Shown: positions 8,283 to 16,800 of the stretch, piece after piece
How the letters are laid out: each line of letters begins with the position of its first letter
Numbering within the stretch: position 1 is the first letter of the stretch
From: Zwartia hollandica
Lineage (GTDB): Bacteria; Pseudomonadota; Gammaproteobacteria; Burkholderiales; Burkholderiaceae_B
Assembly (NCBI RefSeq): GCF_019923725.1
Contig: NZ_JAHXRI010000001.1
Location: 124,001 to 188,000, forward strand
DNA length: 64,000 nt
Direction: 5' to 3'
Program-made: the position numbers and the translations under genes
The notes under the pieces: generated by a model
Told to the model about the DNA's origin: nothing
Database searches by the model: none
What the model saw: only the letters and a program-made list of their open reading frames with translations

Positions 8283-9914
8283 TTGATCCATGTCGCTATC
8301 ACCTACGAAGATGGCCACGCGGCTACGTGCACGTTGTGCCCACCTTTCTTGGTCGGCCGCTCAGGCGAGTGTGCCCTTCGCATACAACATTGGCGAGTGG
8401 CGAAGCGCCATGTTCGAGTGCATCTCGATGAGTCAGGCTGCCATTTGGAAGACCTGGGCTCTCTCTCCGGTACAACAGCCAATGGTTGCCGGGTCGTGCG
8501 TTATGGTCCAGTTCAGCCGTCAGACGAAATTGTCGTCGGTCCATGCCTGCTGCGGTTAACAGTGCTGCTTGAGGCAGCTCCTTTAAGTGCTGAGATAGAG
8601 CCTGAGAGTGCGGAGTTAAAGGCTTCTGTTGGTAATGAGAATCTACAGACAACAATGACTGGGTCGAGTACCACCTATCGCGAATTGCGCAAGTCGCTGC
8701 ATATAGGGCTTGTCAAAGCTCTGGATTTGAGACGTCATGATATTGCTGCGTTGTCCACGAGTGCACTTCGTGAGTATGCGCGAAATTGCGCAAAGCAATT
8801 ACCGGTTGAACAACTTGGTGGTGTCAACGATAAAGAGAGGGAGAATTTAATTGAGCTTGTTGTAAGTGAAGCAGTTGGACTTGGCGTGCTTGAGCCGATG
8901 CTGTCCGACCCAACCGTGTCAGAGATTCTTGTGAATGCTTTTGACGAAATTTATGTAGAGCGTGAAGGTGTGTTGACGCGCTCGGCCGCGGAGTTTAGTT
9001 CCGAAAGTGCGGTGCGTGGAATTATTGAGCGAATTGTTTTTCCGCTTGGTAGGAGGATCGATGAGCTTTCTCCAATGGTGGATGCTCGGTTAGCCGATGG
9101 CTCACGACTGAATGCTGTCATTGCGCCAATTTCATTGCGCGGTGCAAGTATGACTATTCGCAAGTTCCCTAAAAATCGTCCGACCTTAAGTGATTTAGTC
9201 GCGAACAACACCCTGGCACAGGCACTAGCAGATTTTCTTTCAATTTGTATCGTTCATCGAGTGAATATCCTTGTTGCCGGTGGCACCGGCTCGGGTAAGA
9301 CGACACTGTTAAATGTTTTAGCGGCTCAGATTCCCCATACACAGCGCATTGTCACAATCGAGGACTCCGCCGAATTGCAAATCAAGCATCCCCATGTCGT
9401 GGCGCTCGAGACGCGTGTCGCAAATGCCGAAGGTCGGGGCGCGATTACGATACGCGATTTAGTTAGGAATGCTTTGCGGATGCGTCCGGACCGGATAGTC
9501 GTCGGCGAAGTGCGGGGCACAGAGTGTATTGATATGCTGGCAGCTATGAATACTGGCCATGAGGGATCGATGACAACCCTACATGCTAATAGCCCTCGAG
9601 ATGCCTTGGCGAGGTTAGAAACAATGACCTTAAGCGCTCAAAGTGGCCTGCCACTTCCCGCGATACGTGATCAAATCGCATCAGCGATTCAGTTAATCGT
9701 TCATCAGGCTCGGCTACCTAGTGGGCGCCGCATCGTGCACGCAGTCGCGGAGGTGTGCGGGGTAGAGTCAGGCATCATTCAGACCCAAACGATCGCACGC
9801 TTTGATCCTGGGACTGGTCTTGCTACTGGGGTTGGTTTGGTTCCAATGCTGTTCGATCGGAACAATCTGCCGCTCGAAGGTGGCTTGAAAAACTGGTTTG
9901 CTTTGACATGCTAG
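8283..9914 (+). CDS. cpaF: CpaF/TadA-type pilus motor ATPase with N-terminal FHA domain
   Basis: A 543-residue protein. Residues 1-95 form a forkhead-associated domain: VGRSGEC (24-30), KRHVRV (41-46) and [12 protein letters not shown] (57-68) match the phosphothreonine-binding signature. Residues from about 160 are a TadA/CpaF secretion ATPase: Walker [10 protein letters not shown] near 333, VTIEDSAEL, an Asp box VGEVRG, and the Walker-B/His region [14 protein letters not shown]. It powers pilus polymerisation at the inner membrane. The start is TTG at 8283, seven bases after GGGAG; no ATG lies in this frame before the FHA domain, and a nearby ATG at 8290 is out of frame. The FHA fusion hints at control by phosphorylation. 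Confidence 0.85.
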   Translation: MIHVAITYEDGHAATCTLCPPFLVGRSGECALRIQHWRVAKRHVRVHLDESGCHLEDLGSLSGTTANGCRVVRYGPVQPSDEIVVGPCLLRLTVLLEAAPLSAEIEPESAELKASVGNENLQTTMTGSSTTYRELRKSLHIGLVKALDLRRHDIAALSTSALREYARNCAKQLPVEQLGGVNDKERENLIELVVSEAVGLGVLEPMLSDPTVSEILVNAFDEIYVEREGVLTRSAAEFSSESAVRGIIERIVFPLGRRIDELSPMVDARLADGSRLNAVIAPISLRGASMTIRKFPKNRPTLSDLVANNTLAQALADFLSICIVHRVNILVAGGTGSGKTTLLNVLAAQIPHTQRIVTIEDSAELQIKHPHVVALETRVANAEGRGAITIRDLVRNALRMRPDRIVVGEVRGTECIDMLAAMNTGHEGSMTTLHANSPRDALARLETMTLSAQSGLPLPAIRDQIASAIQLIVHQARLPSGRRIVHAVAEVCGVESGIIQTQTIARFDPGTGLATGVGLVPMLFDRNNLPLEGGLKNWFALTC

Positions 9915-10756
9915 CGATGGGCTTGTTGTTAGCCGGTGCTTCGACAGCACTCATCTTTGGGCTGTTGCATCGCAGCCTAACCAACGCATGGGTGAAATAT
10001 CAGGAATCGCTGAGCAATGAAGCGGAATCTCGGCTAGCGGATATGTTTGTTTTTGTAGATTTATCGCAGCTGTGGCCACTGTTGGTTGCGTTGGCTTTTG
10101 TGATGGGGTTGTTGGGTTGGCTGTTGTTGGATAGCGTTGCGTTCAGCATGAGCGTTAGCGTGTTGGTGTTGACCGTGCCACGCCTACTTCTGGCTAGAGC
10201 CCACGCGGCGAGAAAGTATACGTTGGACCGGCAGTTGCCGGATGCCTTGCGGATACTCGCCGCTGCGTTGAGCTCTGGATCTAGTTTGAGCACCGCATTA
10301 AACGTTATGGCAAAAGATCTAAACCCGCCTCTGTCTCAAGAGCTCTCACTGATACTGCGGGAGCAACGCGTAGGCATACCGTTGCAGAGCGCCCTAGAGA
10401 ACTTTCGCTTACGCATTCGCTCAGAAAGCGTGGCGCAGGCGACTACGTTGCTGCGCGTAGGTGCAGAGTCTGGTGGTTCGTTAGCATTGCTTCTTGACAA
10501 GCTGTCTTTAAACTTGTCCGAGCAACAGTATATGGGTCTGAAGGTTGAGATGTTAACGACGCAGGGGAAAATGCAAGCGTGGGTGATTGGCGTATTGCCA
10601 CTTATCTTGCTTGGCGTATTGTGTGCGCTTGATCCCAATGCGATGCAACTAGCGATGTCTAACGTTATCGGGCAAGTCGTACTTGTGATTATCGCTGTGC
10701 TTGAACTCGTTGGTTTGTTATGGCTTCGCGCAATCTTGCGCACTGTGTGCAACTAA
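9908..10756 (+). CDS. tadB: Tad inner-membrane platform protein TadB
   Basis: A 282-residue T2SSF (GspF-like) membrane protein. It has hydrophobic segments at the N-terminus, around residues 55-90 and at the C-terminus, and a cytoplasmic segment with LPDALRILAAALSSGSSL and a second half QATTLLRVGAESGGSLALLL, as in TadB. It forms the inner-membrane platform with TadC above the ATPase. The ATG at 9908 overlaps the end of the ATPase gene by seven bases. Confidence 0.88.
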   Translation: MLAMGLLLAGASTALIFGLLHRSLTNAWVKYQESLSNEAESRLADMFVFVDLSQLWPLLVALAFVMGLLGWLLLDSVAFSMSVSVLVLTVPRLLLARAHAARKYTLDRQLPDALRILAAALSSGSSLSTALNVMAKDLNPPLSQELSLILREQRVGIPLQSALENFRLRIRSESVAQATTLLRVGAESGGSLALLLDKLSLNLSEQQYMGLKVEMLTTQGKMQAWVIGVLPLILLGVLCALDPNAMQLAMSNVIGQVVLVIIAVLELVGLLWLRAILRTVCN

Positions 10757-11652
10757 TGCTGTTTTGGTGGGGCATCGTTGTTGGGGCTGTAAGTGTTGGA
10801 GCGGCGGTCTACTTGGGCGGTTCGCTATTACTACGCTTACGGTCGGCTCTGCGCTCCTCAGCCACGGTGCAGCCTGTTTTTTCAGATTCGTCTGGCAAGA
10901 GTATTTGGGTTGCGAGCCGCTATCTTGGCGACCGATTCCTTCGGCTAGTAACCTGGAACCAGCGCAGAAGCGGCACGACCTTATTAGCTCGTGCCGGGTT
11001 GGAGCACTTTAGCGTTGGGCAACTATACCTAGCCAAGCTCTTCCTCGGGATCATTGCTGCACTTGTGGTTGCGGTAGTTCAGAGCGTAGTGTGGCGCCAA
11101 TTGTTTGACTGGGGTTGGGGCAATGGTGTTTTGTTTTTTCTCAGTGGATACCTCGGCTACAGTTATCCCAACGCTGCCGCGCTTGCACGGGTACGTAGGC
11201 GCCAGTCGTCGATCCTCAATGACCTTCCTGCTCTGTTGGACTTGATTGTTCTTGGACTTGAGTCCGGACAGAATCTGCAGGCGTCATTGCAACTCGCATT
11301 GCGGTATAGCCGTCCTGGCCCTCTACATTCGGAGTGGACTCGGGTACTGCTTGATATCCGCTCAGGGCAACCTCGCTCGCATGCGCTCGCGCAGTTATCT
11401 GCGCGGGTGAACTTACCAGCAGTCAGACAGCTTGTTTCGGCACTTAGACAAGCAGAGCGTACTGGCTTTAGTGTGGCGCCGATAATTAGAAACTTTAGTG
11501 ATCAACAAAGAAGGGAGCGCCTGATGGCGGTTGAGAAGCTCGCCATGCAAGCACCAATTAAAATGCTCTTTCCTTTGGCTTTGTGCATCTTTCCTTGCAC
11601 ATTTCTCGTGCTTGGCATTCCTGTAGCGATTCAGTTAGTTGGACTGCAATGA
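10756..11652 (+). CDS. tadC: Tad inner-membrane platform protein TadC
   Basis: A 298-residue T2SSF protein, the partner of TadB. N-terminal and central transmembrane segments are followed by LNDLPALLDLIVLGLESGQNLQASL and the conserved QQRRERLMAVEKLAMQAP turn, then a C-terminal hydrophobic PLALCIFPCTFLVLGIP. The ATG at 10756 shares a base with the TadB stop (TAATG), favouring it over the longer frame from 10720. Confidence 0.88.
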   Translation: MLFWWGIVVGAVSVGAAVYLGGSLLLRLRSALRSSATVQPVFSDSSGKSIWVASRYLGDRFLRLVTWNQRRSGTTLLARAGLEHFSVGQLYLAKLFLGIIAALVVAVVQSVVWRQLFDWGWGNGVLFFLSGYLGYSYPNAAALARVRRRQSSILNDLPALLDLIVLGLESGQNLQASLQLALRYSRPGPLHSEWTRVLLDIRSGQPRSHALAQLSARVNLPAVRQLVSALRQAERTGFSVAPIIRNFSDQQRRERLMAVEKLAMQAPIKMLFPLALCIFPCTFLVLGIPVAIQLVGLQ

Positions 11653-12005
11653 CCGAACTTGAACGAACAGGTGTAGATTCATTGAAGGTCTATGTGGCAC
11701 GTGGTTTCTTTGCTCGGGCGAGGGGACTCCTCTTACGCCATCCAATGCCTTCGGGTTGCGTGCTGTACTTTCCTGACTGTCGCTCAGTGCACACATTCGG
11801 AATGACCTACCCACTGACAATCATTTTTCTAGACAGACAACATCAAGTTGTCGGATTTAAGCGAAAAGTGATGCCTAATAGAATCGTGACATGCCGGCTT
11901 GCAAGTGCCGTCTGCGAAATGACATGGCGTAAGGAGAGCGAGGAAACAGACAGCAAAATTAGTTTACTGGCTCAGAGTCTGAAACAACTGCTTGCTGGGT
12001 GTTAA
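11649..12005 (+). CDS. DUF192 family protein
   Basis: A 118-residue protein of the DUF192/COG1430 family, recognised from the RARGLLLR segment and the SVHTFGMTYPLTIIFLD block. The function of the family is not established. It starts at ATG 11649, overlapping the TadC stop (ATGA), so it is probably translated as the last gene of the Tad operon. No signal peptide is visible, although many family members have one. The 3' end overlaps the convergent membrane-protein gene by 47 bases. Confidence 0.8.
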   Translation: MTELERTGVDSLKVYVARGFFARARGLLLRHPMPSGCVLYFPDCRSVHTFGMTYPLTIIFLDRQHQVVGFKRKVMPNRIVTCRLASAVCEMTWRKESEETDSKISLLAQSLKQLLAGC

Positions 12006-12753
12006 AGACAGATACGAAGCTTGTGTAAAAACTGCAGTAGAGCACGGCACTTGCTACCACATTGATCGGAACTTGAATCGTTGCGCTCAAGCTTTTGGGA
12101 AGCCCGAGCATGCTAAGTGCGCTCAGAGCAGTATCTATTGCCAAGAATATGCCCAACCATGACAAGCCGTAAACAACGAAGGCCAACTTGTTTCGCCAGC
12201 AAGCGATACCGCTGTAAAAAAGGGCACGGGTCATTGGTATGGTGTGCCAGCCGACCAGCGCTGGCGCGTACCAAAATATCGCAGCCATCAGCACATATAA
12301 CACCGCGAAAATTGCCATCGGGGTTCGAACTGCCTCGAGCAGAGGGAGTAGGTCGTTGCTGACGGTAACCGATTTGAGGGCTTCGGTGACTTCTGCTGAA
12401 AATGGCATGAATGCGATGAGTCCCAAAATCAAGCAAAACACCACGTACAACGCACCCATGCCGAGCAACCGTTTAAATACACCAGCTACGCGCAATGGCG
12501 CGATCCATGTGCCTAACAGAATCTTTTGACCTTGCTCCGCGTGGCGAGAGGCGCTCAGCGATAATAGGGTGGCTGTGGGCATAAGCACTACAAACAACAA
12601 TGGCCCAATCGGTGGTGTCACACTTGCCACCATCAGTATTAAGCTGACAAACATAGCCCACGTAAAAAAGGCCATCGGCTGCTTACGAAAAAGCATCCAG
12701 CCGTCACGTACCCAGCGCCAACCGGCTAGAGCGGGTAAAGATACTGCTTGCAT
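11959..12753 (-). CDS. BPSS1780-type multi-pass membrane protein
   Basis: A 264-residue integral membrane protein with about six hydrophobic segments. The N-terminal GWRWVRDGWMLFRKQPMAFF is typical of the BPSS1780 family found next to homoserine kinase in Burkholderiales. The function is unknown. Its start overlaps the thrB stop by one base (TGATG), so it is coupled to thrB. Its 3' end runs 47 bases into the DUF192 gene on the other strand. Confidence 0.8.
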   Translation of the reverse strand: MQAVSLPALAGWRWVRDGWMLFRKQPMAFFTWAMFVSLILMVASVTPPIGPLLFVVLMPTATLLSLSASRHAEQGQKILLGTWIAPLRVAGVFKRLLGMGALYVVFCLILGLIAFMPFSAEVTEALKSVTVSNDLLPLLEAVRTPMAIFAVLYVLMAAIFWYAPALVGWHTIPMTRALFYSGIACWRNKLAFVVYGLSWLGIFLAIDTALSALSMLGLPKSLSATIQVPINVVASAVLYCSFYTSFVSVFNTQQAVVSDSEPVN

Positions 12754-13730
12754 CAGAAATCCTTGGGTAAATTCGGAATTGCTTGAAGCGTCCGTTGGGT
12801 CAGGATACGCTCAAAGTGGGTTGGATCATGCGGCTTAAGTGTTTTGGCTGGCCTAGGTAGGTAAAAATCATACAGGCGAGAGATCCAAAACCGCAATGCC
12901 GCGGCTCGTAGCATCATCGGCCACAAACGATGCTCTTGCTCAGTAAATGCACGTACGCGACTATAGGCTTCTAACCAAGCGGTCGCAAGCTCGGGGATGA
13001 GTTCTCCTGATGTTTGGTCAATGCACCAATCGTTTAGGCAAACAGCAACATCAAATAGCCAGGCGTCTACACCGGCAAAGTAATAATCGATAAACCCGCC
13101 AAGCACGGGACTCTCGGTCGTGCCGGCAAACAAGACGTTATCTCGAAACAGATCGCAATGGGAGGGCCCTTTGGGCAAGGCGCGCCAATCTTCGGATCTT
13201 GCGACAGCAATTTGTTCTGCCAAGGAGGTCGACAACAGATTCTGCGCAGACTGAGACAGAAAGGGCATGACCACAGGCGCGGTTTCTTGCCACCACGACA
13301 GCCCGCGTAAATTTGGCTGACGAATTGTAAAATCCGCGGAGGCTAAATGAGCGCGGGCGAGGGTGGCTCCAGTCAAAGCACAATGGGCTGTGTTAGGCGA
13401 TACGATATATGTGCCAGCCAGTTTCGAAACGATTGCGGCGGGCTTGCCGTGCAGCATGGTTAACCTGGCACCATCAAGTCTAGTTTGAGGCTTTGGGACC
13501 GGGATACCGCGCTCTGCCAAATGGTGCATGAGCTCTATGTAGAAAGGCAACTGCTCTACCTTTAGGACCTCAAATATCGTTAGAACGTACTCTGCCGCAG
13601 ATGTGGTGAGAAAATAATTGCTGTTTTCTATGCCTGCTGCGATCCCTTTGAGCGACGCAAACTCACCAAGCGAGTAGTTGCTAAGTAGGTTGCGTGCATC
13701 TTGTTCGCTAACAGGAGTGAATACGGCCAT
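12753..13730 (-). CDS. thrB: Homoserine kinase, choline-kinase type
   Basis: A 325-residue enzyme phosphorylating L-homoserine in threonine biosynthesis. It belongs to the aminoglycoside/choline kinase fold family (as in Pseudomonas and Burkholderiales), not the GHMP type of enterics. The signature GPSHCDLFRDNVLF near residue 190 is the catalytic Brenner motif, with the metal-binding GFIDYYFAG following. It is the first gene of a two-gene unit with the BPSS1780-type protein. Confidence 0.92.
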   Translation of the reverse strand: MAVFTPVSEQDARNLLSNYSLGEFASLKGIAAGIENSNYFLTTSAAEYVLTIFEVLKVEQLPFYIELMHHLAERGIPVPKPQTRLDGARLTMLHGKPAAIVSKLAGTYIVSPNTAHCALTGATLARAHLASADFTIRQPNLRGLSWWQETAPVVMPFLSQSAQNLLSTSLAEQIAVARSEDWRALPKGPSHCDLFRDNVLFAGTTESPVLGGFIDYYFAGVDAWLFDVAVCLNDWCIDQTSGELIPELATAWLEAYSRVRAFTEQEHRLWPMMLRAAALRFWISRLYDFYLPRPAKTLKPHDPTHFERILTQRTLQAIPNLPKDF

Positions 13731-13895
13731 CGCGCAATTGAATGCAAAGATTAAAAACGAGTTTTGGTGTGGTTTCTCCGTAATTCTACCAAGTCAGTCG
13801 CCAACTGCGCACACGAGCCTCTGTTTGACAACTAAAATCAAGCTCTTTGTGCTTCTCTCGATTTGTAGCGTTGTCCGTATTTTTCACCGTTGTTT

Positions 13896-14918
13896 ATGAA
13901 TCCTCTCTCTCCCCAGCCACCCTTAGCTTCAGATGACCTGACAATCGATCGTAATGGTTGGCAACTATGTGTCGCGCCGATGATCGACGTTACCGATCGC
14001 CATTGTCGGTACTTTCATCGGCTGCTCGCACCACGTGCGCGTCTCTATACTGAGATGATCACGACAGGTGCGCTCACGCATGGAGATGTCGCAAGACATT
14101 TAGCCTTTAGTCAGCAAGAGCACCCAGTTGCGCTTCAGCTCGGCGGCAGTGAGCCTCAAGCGCTTGGACTCGCTGCTAAGCTTGGAGAGCAATGGGGCTA
14201 CGACGAGATAAATCTGAACTGTGGCTGTCCTTCTGAGCGTGTGCAGAAGGGTTCCTTTGGCGCATGTTTGATGGCTGAGCCAACACTGGTTGCTGATTGT
14301 GTGAAGGCGATGCAAGATGTCGTGAGTGTGCCGATCACTGTGAAACATAGGCTCGGACTCGACTGGGATGAAAGTTATGGTTTTGTACAAGACTTTGTGG
14401 GTGCGCTGTATGACGTCGGATGCCGCGTCTTCATCATCCATGCACGCAACGCCGTACTAAAGGGGTTAACTCCTAAGGACAACCGTGAGGTGCCAGCGCT
14501 CAGATACGACCAGGCCGCGCAATTGAAGCACGACTTTCCAGAGGCTGTGATGGTTCTTAACGGGGGCCTAACTTCGCAAGAGGATTGTGAGCAAGAGCGC
14601 CATCGGTTCGATGGGGTCATGCTTGGCCGTGCGCCTTGGCACAATCCCATTGTGCTTCGAGAAATGTCTCAGGCCTGGTGGCCCCTAGACACGTTACTTC
14701 CCGAGCAAGAAGTTATTGAAGCGCTAGCGTGTTATGCACATGCTCAGACTCAGGCTGGGGTGCCGTTGCGGGTGGTGGTTCGGCCTTTGCTTGGCCTGTT
14801 TAATGGTCGCCCGCGCTCTCGTTTGTGGCGACGGATGTTGTCGGATTCAAGCCTATTGAACGACAGCAAAGCAGACCTCATCCGGCAGGCCTACGATTTA
14901 GTGGGCGCACCAGCTTAG
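13896..14918 (+). CDS. dusA: tRNA-dihydrouridine synthase DusA
   Basis: A 340-residue FMN enzyme reducing uridines 20/20a in the tRNA D loop with NADPH. Landmarks: APMIDVTDRHCR at the start of the barrel, the catalytic-Cys region NLNCGCPSERVQKGSFGACLM, KHRLG and the FMN phosphate site NGG/DGVMLGRAPW. The C-terminal PLLGLFNGRPRSRLWRR is DusA-specific. ATG at 13896 is preferred over a TTG two codons upstream. It converges with the CBS gene, overlapping by four bases. Confidence 0.92.
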   Translation: MNPLSPQPPLASDDLTIDRNGWQLCVAPMIDVTDRHCRYFHRLLAPRARLYTEMITTGALTHGDVARHLAFSQQEHPVALQLGGSEPQALGLAAKLGEQWGYDEINLNCGCPSERVQKGSFGACLMAEPTLVADCVKAMQDVVSVPITVKHRLGLDWDESYGFVQDFVGALYDVGCRVFIIHARNAVLKGLTPKDNREVPALRYDQAAQLKHDFPEAVMVLNGGLTSQEDCEQERHRFDGVMLGRAPWHNPIVLREMSQAWWPLDTLLPEQEVIEALACYAHAQTQAGVPLRVVVRPLLGLFNGRPRSRLWRRMLSDSSLLNDSKADLIRQAYDLVGAPA

Positions 14919-15376
14919 TCGGCTACTCGGGTCGGCTTTTCATCAGGCCAGTCCCTGATATAGGCCTTCAACATCGAGTTCTCGAACTTCTGCGCCGCGA
15001 CGATCGCTTGCGCGAGGTCGTAGAACGAGATCACCCCTAGAAGAACACCGTCTTCCATCACTGGGACATAGCGGCAGTGGTTGTCGAGCATCAAGCGTTG
15101 AAGGGTGTTCGCGTCCGTGCTTGGCGTGACTGAAACAGGCTTGGACTCCATGATGGCTCGAATCGGCGTAGCGCCGACTGCCCCGTGATTATTGTTTACA
15201 TGTCGAATAAGCTCTCGAAAGGTCAACATGCCGACAAGCTTGCCTTGGTCCATAATCACCAGCGAACCAATGTCATGGGTGCTCATGGTTTCGAGCGCTT
15301 GCACAACTTGTGTTTCTGGGGATGCGGTAAACAAGGTGTTTCCCTTTACACGCAAAATTTCACTGACCTGTAGCAT
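14915..15376 (-). CDS. Two-CBS-domain protein
   Basis: A 153-residue cytoplasmic protein made of a pair of CBS domains (residues about 8-60 and 78-135; HDIGSLVIMD and HCRYVPVMEDGVLLGVIS). Such modules bind adenine nucleotides; the target here is unknown. The ATG at 15376 has an excellent ribosome binding site, GGAGGAAGAAC, and gives MLQVSEILRVKG; the longer open frame to 15565 overlaps the yihY gene and is not credible as coding. It overlaps the end of yihY by 17 bases, so both are probably cotranscribed. Confidence 0.85.
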   Translation of the reverse strand: MLQVSEILRVKGNTLFTASPETQVVQALETMSTHDIGSLVIMDQGKLVGMLTFRELIRHVNNNHGAVGATPIRAIMESKPVSVTPSTDANTLQRLMLDNHCRYVPVMEDGVLLGVISFYDLAQAIVAAQKFENSMLKAYIRDWPDEKPTRVAD

Positions 15377-16259
15377 GTTCTTCCTCCAATTTGCTGCCTG
15401 CTGATTGTAGTGTTTGTTGGCGCAGAAGCGGTAGGTTTGCGGCAACGTGACCACCAAGCAATACACCCAGCCACGAAAAATACACCCACAGCAAAAATAC
15501 CGGCACCGCCGCAAACGCGCCATAAATGAGGGTGTAGGTAGAAAAACTCGTGATGTACAGTGCAAAGCCGAACTTCATTGCCTCTAAAAGCAGTGCCGCA
15601 ACAAAACCACCCAGCAGCGCGTCACGCCAAAGTACGCTTGTATTTGGCACTACAACAAAAAGCACGGTAAACCCCAGGGTGCTCACGACAAAAGGCGATA
15701 ACTTGAGAGATAGATTGAGCAGCGCCGGAATATGCGTGACATGACCAAACGATTCGCGCGCTAGAAAGGCGGTGGCCCAAAGTAAAACGCTAAGCATCAC
15801 AGGTCCAACAACAACAATCATGACGTAGACAAAGAGCCGACGCAGGGCGTGACGTTGTTCCTTGATTCGCCAAACGGTGTTGAGCGCCTCATCAACCGAG
15901 ATCACAAGTGCGATGATTGTGCCGATTAAAAACACGCCACCAATTACACTTAAATGGCTCGCTTGTGCGGCGAACGCGTTCAAGTAATCCATGATGTTGC
16001 TCGAGAGCTGAGCCGGCAGGAGGCTGTTCGTTAGATACTCCTGCAATGCACGGTTGAACTCGTCAAACTGCGGCAACGCGGTAAAGATTGAAAGCACCAC
16101 GGCTAACAAAGGCACAATTGCAAAAACCGTCGAAAACGCCAAACTCGAAGCGAGTTGCATGGTGTTCGCTTTGAGTGACCGTTTAAAGGCAATCGCAATC
16201 GCCAATTGCCAAGGTTTAAGCAAGGTGTTTGAAGGGGTATGGGCTAAATTTGAGGACAT
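15360..16259 (-). CDS. YihY/BrkB-family inner-membrane protein
   Basis: A 299-residue membrane protein with about six transmembrane segments. SLAFSTVFAIVPLLAVVLSIF and IYGAFAAVPVFLLWVYFSWLGVLLGG are hallmark blocks of the YihY (formerly RNase BN/BrkB) family. Physiological role uncertain; the old name RNase BN is an error in the literature. Overlaps the downstream CBS gene. Confidence 0.88.
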   Translation of the reverse strand: MSSNLAHTPSNTLLKPWQLAIAIAFKRSLKANTMQLASSLAFSTVFAIVPLLAVVLSIFTALPQFDEFNRALQEYLTNSLLPAQLSSNIMDYLNAFAAQASHLSVIGGVFLIGTIIALVISVDEALNTVWRIKEQRHALRRLFVYVMIVVVGPVMLSVLLWATAFLARESFGHVTHIPALLNLSLKLSPFVVSTLGFTVLFVVVPNTSVLWRDALLGGFVAALLLEAMKFGFALYITSFSTYTLIYGAFAAVPVFLLWVYFSWLGVLLGGHVAANLPLLRQQTLQSAGSKLEEEHATGQ

Positions 16260-16341
16260 ACGGTAGGTGTACTACCCAAAATACCTGAGGATCGTTGGAT
16301 AATACTAACCTGCGACGCTTAATTAATTCGAAGACCTGAAT

Positions 16342-16800
16342 ATGCAGCAATTGCGAAGTACTAACACAGCGCAAGCCCCTCGCTTAAATGTTGCGCTGCA
16401 GCGTTGCGCAATGGTCAGTTTGATCGCGCTGTTTATCTGGTGCGTGGTTTGGGAGATCTGGTTTGCACCCTTGCGCCCGGGAGGCACGCTCCTGTTCCTG
16501 AAGGCGTTCCCTTTAGCGTTTGCCCTCCGTGGAGTGGCGAAAGGTAGCCTCTATACAATTCAATGGGCATCGATGCTCGTGCTGTTGTATCTCATGGAAG
16601 GCGTCGTGCGGGTCATGTCAGATCCTCCGGGTCCAAGCATCTCGGCGGCCTGGATTGAGATCGTGTTGTCGAGCGTTTTTTTCTTTTGTTCGATCTTTTA
16701 TGTGCGGCCCGCAAAGCGCGCCGCCAAGCTAGCCGCTGCGGCCGAAAAGGCTGCTTCGGTATCGCCACCGACTGACCCCCTTGAGGAACGAGGTAGATGA
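16342..16800 (+). CDS. DUF2069 membrane protein
   Basis: A 152-residue inner-membrane protein with about four hydrophobic helices and the WEIWFAPLRPGG...LKAFPLAFALRGVAKG pattern of DUF2069, followed by a 30-residue Ala-rich cytoplasmic tail. Function unknown. Its stop overlaps the selO start in ATGA, so the two are coupled. Confidence 0.82.
   Translation: MQQLRSTNTAQAPRLNVALQRCAMVSLIALFIWCVVWEIWFAPLRPGGTLLFLKAFPLAFALRGVAKGSLYTIQWASMLVLLYLMEGVVRVMSDPPGPSISAAWIEIVLSSVFFFCSIFYVRPAKRAAKLAAAAEKAASVSPPTDPLEERGR

Noticed and set aside
8290-8559. ATG-started 89-residue frame at the start of the CpaF gene
   Set aside because: It is in another frame from the FHA domain; the FHA-ATPase frame with TTG start explains the region.
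15377-15565. N-terminal extension of the CBS protein
   Set aside because: It overlaps yihY on the same strand; the GGAGGAAGAAC ribosome binding site points to the ATG at 15376.
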